Shown here one piece after another: positions 25,917 through 35,523 of a stretch of DNA of 64,000 nucleotides. The notes under the pieces are model-generated. The model did not search any database, was not told where the DNA came from, and worked only from the letters and a program-made list of their open reading frames with translations. Each line of letters opens with the position of its first letter. Position 1 is the first letter of the stretch. Source of the DNA: Promethearchaeia archaeon (GTDB lineage: Archaea > Asgardarchaeota > Lokiarchaeia > Sigyniarchaeales > SOKP01); the NCBI GenBank assembly GCA_029856125.1, contig JAHQWJ010000141.1, positions 1-64,000 of the forward strand, written 5' to 3'. Position numbers and translations under genes: made by a program.

Positions 25917-26723
25917 ATGATAGATGATAGTATAATCTCTGTGAGAGATTTAAAAAAGTATTTTGGCGAAGTTAAAGCGGTTAATGGCGTTTCTTTTGAT
26001 GTCCATCAAGGAGAGATCCTTGGACTTCTGGGTCCAAACGGGGCGGGAAAAACAACAACTATTAAACTTTTATTAGGATTACTTGAGCCTCTAGAAGGGG
26101 AGATCAGTATTTTCGGGTTAAATCCCGAACGTGAAGAAGTTCTAATGAAGAAGAAAATAGGCTATGTTTCTGAAGAAGCGTTAATTTTTAAATCTCTTAC
26201 GCCTAAGGACTTGTTTAACTTTATTGCTTCAATTCGTAGACTAGATGCAAAAGAAGCAACCGAACGGGTGACTGAATACCTTGAAAGTTTAGGCGCGTTG
26301 GAGTATTATGAACAAATGATCGCAACTTTATCGCACGGAAACAAACAAAAAATGCAAATCGTTGCCGCTCTATTACATGAACCCGAGCTCTTGATTTTGG
26401 ACGAACCATTAGCAGGGCTTGATGCCAAATCTGTGAGAGTAGTAAAGGAATTATTAGATATGCATATTGAAAAAGGTGGAGCCGTGCTTTTTTCCACTCA
26501 TATTATGGAAGTGGCAGAAGATCTATGTGATCGCATTGCTATAATAAATAAAGGTAAATTAGTAGGTCTTGGAACGATTGATGATCTTAGAAATCAAGCT
26601 GAAAAAAGTGGAGCAAGTCTCGAAGATGTTTTTCTCAGATTAACTGAGCAAGATTCTTCAGTAGAAGAGATTGTGAAGAAATTAAGAAAATCTTATAAGA
26701 AAAAGATAGAGGAGTCTGCTTAA
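25917..26723 (+). CDS. ABC transporter ATP-binding protein, copy 1
   Basis: A 268-residue ABC ATPase with Walker A GPNGAGKTTT, signature LSHGNKQKMQ, Walker B LLILDEPLAGLD and the switch histidine in LFSTHIMEVAED. The N-terminus begins MIDDSIISVRDLKKYFGEVKAVNG; the longer frame upstream adds a basic, low-complexity stretch with no family match, so the ATG at 25917 is preferred. It is followed after one base by its permease partner. It closely matches the second ATPase at 29401, so the two-gene unit has been duplicated in tandem. Confidence 0.92.
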   Translation: MIDDSIISVRDLKKYFGEVKAVNGVSFDVHQGEILGLLGPNGAGKTTTIKLLLGLLEPLEGEISIFGLNPEREEVLMKKKIGYVSEEALIFKSLTPKDLFNFIASIRRLDAKEATERVTEYLESLGALEYYEQMIATLSHGNKQKMQIVAALLHEPELLILDEPLAGLDAKSVRVVKELLDMHIEKGGAVLFSTHIMEVAEDLCDRIAIINKGKLVGLGTIDDLRNQAEKSGASLEDVFLRLTEQDSSVEEIVKKLRKSYKKKIEESA

Positions 26724-26724
26724 A

Positions 26725-29367
26725 TTGGAAGAGAAAAAAGGTTTAAAACTTTATTCGGTATCGAAATTTACTAATTTTGAAATGATAATGGATTCTCAGC
26801 TTGCTTCTTCTGGAGCTCATCAAGCCAAAGTACTTGAGAAGTGCGAGAAAAACAATAAGTATATAAAAACACAAGCAATATCGATAAAAATTGTTTCAGC
26901 TTTTTTGATGGTGTTTATGCCTTTAATTTCAGTCATAATGTATTATGAAATTACTGAAGAGATTGGCGATCTCTTTCCTATCCAGGGCAGAATATACATC
27001 TTTAGTTTTTTTATCCTATTGGCTCTAATTATTTCAATATTATATTTATTCCTTTTTGGGTTGTTTACAACAAGTTCGTTGATGTCAGGTTCTGCTTTTA
27101 AATGGTTGCACACGCTACCATTATCTCGAAAAGCTTTAAAAAAGTTAGGATTTATGACTTTGTTTAGAAACCTAAACATACAAATATTGGTGATGACCTT
27201 TGCTTTTCCAATAATTTTTTTTATTATAACGCAAAATATTTTAACATTTTTTATGAGTCTTATTTCCTCGTTTCTAATAACTATTTTTGGAGCGAGTATT
27301 TTAATAATTGTTGGAGAAAAGTTCAGTCGGGTATTCTCAGAATCGAGTAGACAATCAAGCAAAGCTAATCTTTTAAGAATGGTCTCATTGATAGGTTTTT
27401 TCATCATAGCTTTTGGTTCGAGTTTTATTATGAATTTCGGTATAAACGCCCTGTTTACTCTTATAGAGGATTTCAGTTCAAATCCTCCTACAATGGGTTT
27501 AAACATGATATTAAGTATGATCCCATTACCATTTGCACCAGCATATTTGGTGAGTCTAAGTCTGGTCGCTGACCAAGTTCCGTTAAGTCTATGGGCTTCA
27601 ACTATAGTGGGTATGGTGCTTTTAGCGGGGATAACTTTTCTAACTTACAAAATAGCAATCAAATCTTTATCGAGCGTTGCTACTTTTGAATTAGATTCCT
27701 CAAGGGCTAAAAAAGATGCAAAAAGAAAAGAAAAACCAATCTCGATAGAGGTAAAATCAACATCTCCCATAAAATCGTTTATTCGTAAGGATTTAATCGC
27801 TTCGACGCGCGATTATCAATCTTTAATTTTTGTTCTCATGCCTCTCTTTTACCCTGTAATTATGATTTTATCGATGCAAGCTCCTATAACTAATGAAGTA
27901 TCTTCAACTTTTAGTATTATGATATTGTGGGCAATAATTATGATAGCAAGTCAATTTATACCCCTTATGTTAGTAGGAGGTTTACTAAATATGGAAGAAT
28001 CTGGTTCTTCGACACTTGCATCGTTGCCTCTTTTGCCTCGTGATCAAGCGAAAGCAAAATTAGTACTTATGTTAATCATACACGGAATTTCTATGAGTAT
28101 TATGGCTATTGTCCTGATGTTATTAACCCAATCTGTAATGGTTTTGATTTTAATATTAGGTAGTTTACCGATTACTTGGACTCTGCTTTTGTTTGTGTTT
28201 CAAATGAAGGTGCGATTATTTGGTACAATGAAATACAAATATGTGCTTGAAGAATTTAATGTAAAAAATAAATTATTGAAATGGGTATCTATCGTTGCCG
28301 CTGATATAGGTGTCTGTATTTTTATTCTGATACTTGGATTTACTTTTTTCCTTACTCTAGGAATTACATCCACTATTTTGATACTGTATTTCTTAGGTTT
28401 CGTTGGATTATCTGTGCTAATTTACACATTTACAAAAATGTTCCCGAATGTTGATAAGTTACCACAGTTTGAAACAAGAGGATTACTGAGAAATAAACCT
28501 ATTCTTGGAGGTATCGTAATAATGCTTTTATTCATATTATTTCCATGGATTGCAACTTTTATTGAGATTATTTTTCTTCCTCTCATTTTAGGGTTAGAAT
28601 TTATCGGAATCTTATTCTTCGAATTTTTTTATACTGAAGGTTTTTTTATACTTTTATTTCTCCTTATCGTTCCAAAAGGAATGAAATTACCTCGTAAAGA
28701 TGAAACAATTTTAAGTTATACTAAAACAATTGGTTTAACAAGGGTTAAACCTTTAGGTCGAAACCTCCTAGTTGGATTCGGTGCTACTTTTATTCTTTGT
28801 TGTTCTTTGTTTATTGGTGCAAATCTCCTAGGAGTATTTTATTTTATTCCTGAGTTCTTGTTTAGAAATCCAAACCCTTCTTATTTAGGAGTTGCCAGTT
28901 TCGGTTGGTTCATTTGGATTTTTATGATTCGGCCAGGGTTATGGGAAGAAGTAGCATTTAGAGGTGTTGTTATACCTCTTCTTTCAAGAAAATATAAAAA
29001 ATTATTGACGATTTTAATTAGTGGGGTTATTTTTGGACTAGCACACGCATTTAACATCATAGGGGTTTTATTATCCGGGGGTCCTCACATTTTTACGCTA
29101 TTTCAGGTGATATATGCTACTTTAATCGGGTTTTCAATGGGATATATGTTTCTAAAAACAAAAAGTCTGCTTCCAAGCATTATATATCATTATTTACTCG
29201 ATACAGTGGGAATGATTTTTCTAAATGTTTACATCGAAAACATGTTTCTCATGGGAGTATTTTTAATTGTATTTTTAGGCGTTATTCCCGCAATTCTGAA
29301 TATTGGCTTAACAAAATTGGTTTTTTGGAAAGATTATAATAAAGATGTTATAATTAATAAGCGATAA
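26725..29367 (+). CDS. ABC-2-type permease fused to CPBP (CAAX) intramembrane protease domain, copy 1
   Basis: An 880-residue membrane protein starting at TTG 26725, immediately after the ATPase stop. Residues ~1-620 are an ABC-2-like permease with about twelve helices and a soluble loop near 325-350. Residues ~660-860 hold the CPBP/Abi protease motifs: LWEEVAFRGVVIPLLS with the catalytic EExxxR, and FGLAHAFN followed by SIIYHYLLDTVGM with the metal-binding histidines. CPBP enzymes cleave prenylated or membrane substrates or process peptides. Fusing this to an ABC exporter suggests substrate trimming linked to export, as in bacteriocin-type systems. That link is inference. Confidence 0.85.
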   Translation: MEEKKGLKLYSVSKFTNFEMIMDSQLASSGAHQAKVLEKCEKNNKYIKTQAISIKIVSAFLMVFMPLISVIMYYEITEEIGDLFPIQGRIYIFSFFILLALIISILYLFLFGLFTTSSLMSGSAFKWLHTLPLSRKALKKLGFMTLFRNLNIQILVMTFAFPIIFFIITQNILTFFMSLISSFLITIFGASILIIVGEKFSRVFSESSRQSSKANLLRMVSLIGFFIIAFGSSFIMNFGINALFTLIEDFSSNPPTMGLNMILSMIPLPFAPAYLVSLSLVADQVPLSLWASTIVGMVLLAGITFLTYKIAIKSLSSVATFELDSSRAKKDAKRKEKPISIEVKSTSPIKSFIRKDLIASTRDYQSLIFVLMPLFYPVIMILSMQAPITNEVSSTFSIMILWAIIMIASQFIPLMLVGGLLNMEESGSSTLASLPLLPRDQAKAKLVLMLIIHGISMSIMAIVLMLLTQSVMVLILILGSLPITWTLLLFVFQMKVRLFGTMKYKYVLEEFNVKNKLLKWVSIVAADIGVCIFILILGFTFFLTLGITSTILILYFLGFVGLSVLIYTFTKMFPNVDKLPQFETRGLLRNKPILGGIVIMLLFILFPWIATFIEIIFLPLILGLEFIGILFFEFFYTEGFFILLFLLIVPKGMKLPRKDETILSYTKTIGLTRVKPLGRNLLVGFGATFILCCSLFIGANLLGVFYFIPEFLFRNPNPSYLGVASFGWFIWIFMIRPGLWEEVAFRGVVIPLLSRKYKKLLTILISGVIFGLAHAFNIIGVLLSGGPHIFTLFQVIYATLIGFSMGYMFLKTKSLLPSIIYHYLLDTVGMIFLNVYIENMFLMGVFLIVFLGVIPAILNIGLTKLVFWKDYNKDVIINKR

Positions 29368-29400
29368 AAATTTTTAAAAATTTTAATATGTTGATATAGA

Positions 29401-30195
29401 ATGAACGATAATATTGTTATATCTGTAAGTGAGTTAAAGAAATTTTTTGGAGATGTAAAAGCTGTCAATGGTATTTCCTTTAATGTAAAAAAGGGAGAAG
29501 TTTTTGGCCTTTTAGGACCCAATGGCGCTGGAAAAACAACTACTATTAAACTTTTGTTAGGACTACTAGAACCAAACGAAGGTACCATTAAAATTATGGA
29601 TTTAAATCCTGAAATAGATGAAGTTCAAATAAAAAGTCGGACGGGTTATGTTAGTGAAGAACCTTTAATTTTTAAATCTCTTACTCCAAAAGATCTTTTT
29701 AATTTTATTGCGTCAATACGCAAATTGAACGCAGAAGAAACTTCAAAAAGAGCTCAAGAATATATGGAGAGCTTAGGTGCTTTAGAATACTACGAACAGT
29801 TAGTTGCTACTCTTTCCCATGGGAATAAACAAAAAATTCAAATAATATCTTCGATCCTCCACGATCCCGAATTACTCATTTTGGACGAACCACTATCGGG
29901 GCTTGACGCAAAATCTGTAAAAGTTGTAAAGGAAATTATAGATATCCATATCGAAAATGGTGGTGCTGTATTATTTTCAACACATATTATGGAAATTGCC
30001 GAGGATTTGTGTGATCGCATCGCGATATTAAATCAAGGAAAAATAGTGGGAATTGGATCTATGGATGATTTAAGACAGCAAGCAGATCATTTAGGAGCTA
30101 ATTTAGAAGATGTCTTTTTAAGATTAACAGAGCAAGATGTAAGCGTAAACGAGATAGTAAAAAAGCTGAGAAAATCTTTTAGCGGCGGAAACTAA
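29401..30195 (+). CDS. ABC transporter ATP-binding protein, copy 2
   Basis: A 264-residue ABC ATPase and tandem copy of the one at 25917. It shares Walker A GPNGAGKTTT, VSEEPLIFKSLTPKDLFNFIASIRKL, LSHGNKQKIQ and LLILDEPLSGLD almost unchanged, and diverges mainly near the C-terminus and in the basic loops. It lies 33 bp after the first permease-protease gene and 13 bp before the second. The shared LTPKDLFNFIASIR core shows the two were one sequence until fairly recently. Confidence 0.92.
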   Translation: MNDNIVISVSELKKFFGDVKAVNGISFNVKKGEVFGLLGPNGAGKTTTIKLLLGLLEPNEGTIKIMDLNPEIDEVQIKSRTGYVSEEPLIFKSLTPKDLFNFIASIRKLNAEETSKRAQEYMESLGALEYYEQLVATLSHGNKQKIQIISSILHDPELLILDEPLSGLDAKSVKVVKEIIDIHIENGGAVLFSTHIMEIAEDLCDRIAILNQGKIVGIGSMDDLRQQADHLGANLEDVFLRLTEQDVSVNEIVKKLRKSFSGGN

Positions 30196-30208
30196 GACTA
30201 GTTCGATT

Positions 30209-32818
30209 ATGACAGAAAAAGAAATGGGACTTTATAAGCTTGCAAAGTATACTAACCTAGAAATTGTCATGGAGGCACAAGTTCAATCTAGTGGCGCAAA
30301 CCAAGCTCGTGTTATGGAGAAATATAGGAAAAATAAGGGTTCCATTAAACAGCAAGCGTTTGCAATGAAAATAGTTCTTGCAGTGATGCTTTTAGTATTT
30401 GTAGCTGTTTTACCAATTAGTACTTATTTTCAGGTAAGAATCATGCTTAACAATCCATTTGTAATCCCAGATTCTGTATTGATTCCTGGAAGCATCCTAT
30501 TTGGAGCTTTTAATTTAATGCAATTAATTTACCTCATCATGCTCGGTATGTTCGCTATCGGCGCCATGATGTCTGGAGATACGTTTAGATGGTATGAAAC
30601 GCTTCCGATATCAAAGAAAAGGTTAAGAAAATTAGGTTTTATGACTGTTTTCCGTAACTTAGATGTAGGCCTTATTACGATGATTCTTGCTTTTCCGATA
30701 ATAATGTTCGCTGTCTCTCTTAATATATTGCTAGCTTTAGTCGCTCTGATGATTTCAGTTATTAATGTTATGTTTTCTTTTAGCATACTTGTTTTAATAG
30801 CGGGAAGGATTAGTCGCGTATTAAAAATTAGCGAAGCAGGTTCTAAGAAAGCTACTCTCATTCGAATTTTCACGATGTTAAGTTATATGGTAGTCATATT
30901 TTCTGCTTCATTTTTCGTGCAATGGATAATCACTTCAGTAGGAGCCTTTTTTGATATGACGGCATCTTCAGATATTCCCTTGATAGTTAATATAATTATG
31001 AGTTTAATCCCGTATCCTTTTTCGTCTGGTTATTTGATAACTATGTCAATGGAGCCGTCAAGCTTTAGTCCAATTTTATGGGTTTCAGCTTTATTTGGAG
31101 TTGGTCTTTTCATATTATTAACATTTTTTACTTATAAAAAGGCTTTGAAAGCTATGAGAACGGTAACTTCATCAGCGTCTCTTGAAGCAAAACAATCATT
31201 ATCATCAAATGAAACCTATGAAAAACCTATTGAGGTTCTAATCGAGCCCCGAACGCCTATTAAAGCCTATATCCGTAAAGATTTATCTATTGCTACAAGA
31301 GATATTCAAACTTTTATGTTTATCATAATGCCATTTGTTTTTCCGTTTATGGTGTTAATCCCGCTATTAATCAGCCCATCAGGGCTTATGGATTCATTTA
31401 CTGAAGATTTCGTTATGGTTTGGGCTATGGTAACTCTTTATCAACCTATGATTTCAATGATGCTGACTTCGGGATTTTTAAATATGGAAGATTCTGGCTC
31501 ATCGATTCTCTCGTCCTTACCAATACGTACTCGCAATCAAGCGAAAGCGAAATTATTATTATTAGGTTCAATTCAAACGTTATCATATTTTCTTCCTCTA
31601 TTGTTATTTATTCCGAATCCAGAATTCCTTAGTTATTTGTTTTCATTTATTTCTTATTATCCCGTTGTGGTAGTTCTGCTATTATCAATGTTTCAAATGA
31701 AACTTAGATTTTTTGGCAGAATGAAATATAAATTTGTTGTAGAAGAATTTAATCCAGAAAAAAAGGTAACAAAATGGATCATAATGGGCGTTGTTCAATA
31801 TCTAATTTACTTTGCTTTCAACTTCATGGGTAGCATTTTTTTGTTATTTTTTGGGCAGAGTATAATGTTTTTAGGAACATTTATTGGTGGAATCCTCGCT
31901 TTAGGTGTTTTATTACTTTCTTTCAATAGTATGTTTCCAAAAGTACTGGGAAAGAAACAAACTATAAGTATTAGAGAAATCTTTAGAAAGCACACTTTTC
32001 TTGGAACATTAAGTCTCTTAGCTTTAATGTTAGGGTTCTTACTCCTACCCGGGTTTGTTCAACTACCCTTACTATTCTTTCTCGATTCACTCCCTACTAT
32101 AGCTATATTGTTTATTGATTTCTTTGTTAATTTTGGATTGATGATGTTGCTATGGTTGGTAATTGTTCCAAGATTCTTAGGTCTCCCAAACGGAGAAGAA
32201 CATTTAAAAGGATACATAAAGACGATTGGAATAAAAAACGACGGAAAACTTATTCGTAATATATTACTCGGAATAGGTTGCTCTGTAATAGCTTTTATAT
32301 GCAGATTTGTTACGGCGAATATATTTGGAAATTATGTTTTCGACCTAGACACAATTTTTGGGACTCCTGGTTCGAGCGTTTTCTCTTATGGATGGTTCTT
32401 GTTTATACTTATGTTAATTCCAGGCATATGGGAGGAAGTCTCCTTCAGAGGTGTAATGATGACACTGAATATGAGAAAGCACTCTCGTACTACTGTGATT
32501 ATAGCTATATCTCTTCTATTTGGATTGTCCCACTATATTAATTTACGAGGAAGTTCTAATTTATTTGCTACTAATTTACAGGTGATTTGGGCAGCATTGT
32601 TTGGTTTTCTACTTGGATATTTGTTTATAAAAACAAAAAGTCTGATACCCTCAATTATATTACATTATCTTGTAAATACTGTAGGACAATTATTTGTACC
32701 CGTTTCATTTGATAGCGTGATTAACTTAAGTTTATTTGCAGTATTAGGTCTTGGAATACTTCCCGCAGTTTTCGGGATGATTTTAGTTAAATTAGTTGTA
32801 AAAGCAGAAACTAGGTAG
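30209..32818 (+). CDS. ABC-2-type permease fused to CPBP (CAAX) intramembrane protease domain, copy 2
   Basis: An 869-residue paralogue of the 26725 protein with the same order: permease helices to about residue 620, then the CPBP domain with GIWEEVSFRGVMMTLNMRK, FGLSHYINLRG and SIILHYLVNTVGQ. The catalytic EExxxR and the histidines are intact. Similarity to copy 1 is strong in the N-terminal cytosolic part (SGANQARVMEKYRKN against SGAHQAKVLEKCEKN) and in the protease motif, and lower in the helices. The two permeases may pair as a heterodimer with the two ATPases; this is inference. Confidence 0.85.
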   Translation: MTEKEMGLYKLAKYTNLEIVMEAQVQSSGANQARVMEKYRKNKGSIKQQAFAMKIVLAVMLLVFVAVLPISTYFQVRIMLNNPFVIPDSVLIPGSILFGAFNLMQLIYLIMLGMFAIGAMMSGDTFRWYETLPISKKRLRKLGFMTVFRNLDVGLITMILAFPIIMFAVSLNILLALVALMISVINVMFSFSILVLIAGRISRVLKISEAGSKKATLIRIFTMLSYMVVIFSASFFVQWIITSVGAFFDMTASSDIPLIVNIIMSLIPYPFSSGYLITMSMEPSSFSPILWVSALFGVGLFILLTFFTYKKALKAMRTVTSSASLEAKQSLSSNETYEKPIEVLIEPRTPIKAYIRKDLSIATRDIQTFMFIIMPFVFPFMVLIPLLISPSGLMDSFTEDFVMVWAMVTLYQPMISMMLTSGFLNMEDSGSSILSSLPIRTRNQAKAKLLLLGSIQTLSYFLPLLLFIPNPEFLSYLFSFISYYPVVVVLLLSMFQMKLRFFGRMKYKFVVEEFNPEKKVTKWIIMGVVQYLIYFAFNFMGSIFLLFFGQSIMFLGTFIGGILALGVLLLSFNSMFPKVLGKKQTISIREIFRKHTFLGTLSLLALMLGFLLLPGFVQLPLLFFLDSLPTIAILFIDFFVNFGLMMLLWLVIVPRFLGLPNGEEHLKGYIKTIGIKNDGKLIRNILLGIGCSVIAFICRFVTANIFGNYVFDLDTIFGTPGSSVFSYGWFLFILMLIPGIWEEVSFRGVMMTLNMRKHSRTTVIIAISLLFGLSHYINLRGSSNLFATNLQVIWAALFGFLLGYLFIKTKSLIPSIILHYLVNTVGQLFVPVSFDSVINLSLFAVLGLGILPAVFGMILVKLVVKAETR

Positions 32819-32835
32819 ATAATGTAAAAATAAAT

Positions 32836-34137
32836 CTATTCCTGTTTGTTGTCTATAAAAGTGCTAGTGATATAAGCAATACATAGTTTTAAAACTTCTT
32901 CGAGACTCCCACGTTCAATTTTATCAATTGTATCAGTAGGTTGGTGATAAAATTGAAGCATTTCTTTTAGATTCATTGCTGAAATATTGAGCGCTTTTAT
33001 TCCTGCTTTTGAAAATGCTGTAGCATCAGTACCACCGGTAATTTGGCCAAATATCTTATCAATCTTCCCCGATCCTCCTAGTGCAGACTCATTCACCTTG
33101 ATATTTGCGCTTTTTGCAGCTTCTGTTAATTTTCTAACCATAATTTCAGAATGCTTAGTTCTCGTAGAAGGCTCAAAATCTATGATAGAAATATTTTTTT
33201 TGCTCTGGATGGCGTCCATATTTACACACTCCGCGTCGTACTTCTTTAATTCGTTAAAATGACCAGAAACATATCTGAAAGCCCCTCTTAGACCGGCTTC
33301 TTCGCAACCAAAAGAAATTAATCGGATTTCAGTGTTTTTAGGGACGATGTTTTTATGTGTGCTCAAATATTTACCTATTGCTAATACGATTGCCACAGCA
33401 CTTAAATTGTCAACAGCACCCGGTACCGTGTTTGCTTTTTCTCCGAAGGATACGAAGAAAAACAAGCCTAAAAACGCAGGGACACCAATAACGAAAAGAG
33501 TGATGATATATATGATAAATAATTCGTAAAAAAATAAGTTAACCAGAATTAACAGAACTATTATTAGTGAGGTAACAAGCCATATCAGCATTATACTAAT
33601 GCCAAGTAAAATCACTATGGGGTAACCTAACTTTAGACGTGTTAATAAATTAAATTCGAGTGCACTGTCGTGATGCCCTGAAAAAATTAAAATCTTTTTA
33701 ACCTCTTCTTTTGGATATATTCTTCCTACAACATTTTGAGAGGTTTTCGATTTAAATAAAGGATCAATAAACTCGCGATAATTGAAAAATTCGTTCCATA
33801 AAATTAAAAACGAAATTAAATTTAATGAGAAAGAAAGAAATGTCATTAGATACCCCCAATAATTTGTAAGGTTAAGTGGTATCAGAAAAAACGCTAAAAA
33901 GGATGTAAGAACTAATAATATATCAATTTTAATATATCCTAAAAACGCTCGAGGGTTACACGAGAAAGGTTCTATTGCTACATCATCGCACGTTTTTTCT
34001 AATTCTTTTTTGATGATTTCAGCACTTTGAGCCTCTTGCGAGCTACATGGCATTCTGCCTGGCTCACATTCCTTGATTATCCTGTTGATTATTTCGTACA
34101 TATACTCTGAATTTTCTTTACTGATATTGAGTTCCAA
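32836..34137 (-). CDS. M28-family metallopeptidase with inserted membrane helices
   Basis: A 433-residue zinc aminopeptidase-like protein starting from TTG at 34135-34137. Metal-site motifs are FSGHHDSALEF near residue 152, GAVDNLSAVAIVLAIG near 243, FGCEEAGLRGAFRYV near 275, NMDAIQ near 305 and the late FYHQPTDTIDKI. Between and before these are hydrophobic helices: two at residues ~55-105 and three or more in ~175-235, lying between the first metal histidine and the GAVDN motif. That places membrane segments inside the catalytic fold order. It probably cleaves peptides at the membrane face. It converges with the second ABC permease. Confidence 0.82.
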   Translation of the reverse strand: MELNISKENSEYMYEIINRIIKECEPGRMPCSSQEAQSAEIIKKELEKTCDDVAIEPFSCNPRAFLGYIKIDILLVLTSFLAFFLIPLNLTNYWGYLMTFLSFSLNLISFLILWNEFFNYREFIDPLFKSKTSQNVVGRIYPKEEVKKILIFSGHHDSALEFNLLTRLKLGYPIVILLGISIMLIWLVTSLIIVLLILVNLFFYELFIIYIITLFVIGVPAFLGLFFFVSFGEKANTVPGAVDNLSAVAIVLAIGKYLSTHKNIVPKNTEIRLISFGCEEAGLRGAFRYVSGHFNELKKYDAECVNMDAIQSKKNISIIDFEPSTRTKHSEIMVRKLTEAAKSANIKVNESALGGSGKIDKIFGQITGGTDATAFSKAGIKALNISAMNLKEMLQFYHQPTDTIDKIERGSLEEVLKLCIAYITSTFIDNKQE

Positions 34138-34313
34138 ATTAATTACCCCTTTGCGTTCTGAATTTTGAATTTAATTAAGTTTGAGTATTAAGTTATAAAT
34201 TATATATCAATATTGTCTTATAATCTTATAAAATAATTGATTTAGTGAGTTAAAAGTCATAATTTTTTTATTTTTTGAACTGTCCGTTTTTTTATGTTTT
34301 AATGGTGTAGTTA

Positions 34314-35039
34314 ATGAATTTATTTGAAAACGAACAATATGTGTGCAAAGTATGTGGTTTTAATATTATAGGACACTTTCCTGAACGATGTCCTTTCTGC
34401 GGTGCTTTAAACATAAATTTCATAACAGCAGAGAATTGTTCCGAAAATTATAAAGTTTTAGAAACGAAAGTAACTGATAATGTTTTACAGCTGAATTCTA
34501 CACCACCGTTAGGCTTAGAACACGCAGCCTATAGTATAAAAATAGATAATCAAACCATCTGGATAGATTGTCCATCTACTTTTGATAGTTCTTTAGAAAA
34601 AATGGATAAAATCATATTTACGCATCACCACTTTCTTGGAGCGTCAAATCTATATCGAAGCTATAATACAGCTTTTGTTTGGATTCACATTGAGGATTCA
34701 AAACATATCATGTCTCAAAAACACCCATTTGATAAGAAATTTGACACAGATTTTCAGTTATCAGGAATTAAGGCTTTTTATATCGACGGTCATACCCCCG
34801 GATTTACTTTATATACCTATGAGGATATAGTTTTCGTTTGTGATTATGTATCTATATCGGATGGGAAAATGAAATTCAATCCCTATGGTCCACAGGGAAA
34901 AACGATTGAAGGGGGAAAAATAATTAATAAATTACTTGAAAATCAACATTACCAAAAAGTGTGTGGTTTCGATTATGTAGTAGGTTTTTCAGAATGGATG
35001 AGTCTGTTTGACGACCTTCTTAAATCTTCAACCAACTAA
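34314..35039 (+). CDS. rubredoxin-like plus metallo-beta-lactamase-fold protein
   Basis: A 241-residue protein. The first ~40 residues form a rubredoxin/rubrerythrin-type zinc or iron site (VCKVCGFNIIG followed by CPFCGAL). The rest is a metallo-beta-lactamase fold with THHHFLG, a later DGHTPGFTLY and VCDYVSISDGKMKFNPYGPQ. The MBL site carries an HHH-type motif rather than full HxHxDH, so the hydrolytic metal pair may be incomplete. The combination resembles flavodiiron-like or sensor-like proteins but lacks a flavodoxin domain. It converges with a ferredoxin gene that ends 22 bp away, and a redox role is plausible. Confidence 0.7.
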   Translation: MNLFENEQYVCKVCGFNIIGHFPERCPFCGALNINFITAENCSENYKVLETKVTDNVLQLNSTPPLGLEHAAYSIKIDNQTIWIDCPSTFDSSLEKMDKIIFTHHHFLGASNLYRSYNTAFVWIHIEDSKHIMSQKHPFDKKFDTDFQLSGIKAFYIDGHTPGFTLYTYEDIVFVCDYVSISDGKMKFNPYGPQGKTIEGGKIINKLLENQHYQKVCGFDYVVGFSEWMSLFDDLLKSSTN

Positions 35040-35061
35040 TTATATTGACGTTTAAGGATGT

Positions 35062-35286
35062 TTAATCAGAATTTACATGGTTCTTGGGTTTGAGTTCAAG
35101 TGCATTGGTAGGACAGATATCGATGCATAATCCACAACGTGTACATTTATCGTTTGGATCAATGAAATTCAATTTGCGTTTTTCGCCTATAGGAGTAGGA
35201 GGAGAAAAAAATAGGTTTTCAGGACACACTTCTACGCAATCTCTACATTTAATACATAAAATATTATCAACAATTATTATTTTCAA
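35062..35286 (-). CDS. 2x[4Fe-4S] ferredoxin
   Basis: A 74-residue bacterial-type ferredoxin with CIKCRDCVEVCPENLFF and CTRCGLCIDICPTNALEL, eight Cys in all, coordinating two [4Fe-4S] clusters. The 12-residue insert between the motifs (SPPTPIGEKRKL) resembles archaeal ferredoxins. The start is a TTG at 35284-35286. It converges with the rubredoxin-MBL gene. It could serve as the low-potential carrier for AOR, KOR or HdrA encoded elsewhere in the window. Confidence 0.88.
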   Translation of the reverse strand: MKIIIVDNILCIKCRDCVEVCPENLFFSPPTPIGEKRKLNFIDPNDKCTRCGLCIDICPTNALELKPKNHVNSD

Positions 35287-35523
35287 AGAAATTCACTATA
35301 ATTCGTTTATTGCTTATCTATTCACTACTTTAAAATTAAAATTAAGTAAAATTAAGTTCAATTTTATTCCTACTACATATAAATTTTTTCTAAATGTTTA
35401 AGTTTTTTAATAAGAATTTTTTTAGTATTTTTAGAAAGAAATTGAATATGTCACATGTAATTAAATTAGAATTTAGTTTAATAACTAATTGATATAGCAT
35501 TACAAAATGGCTTTATACAGATA

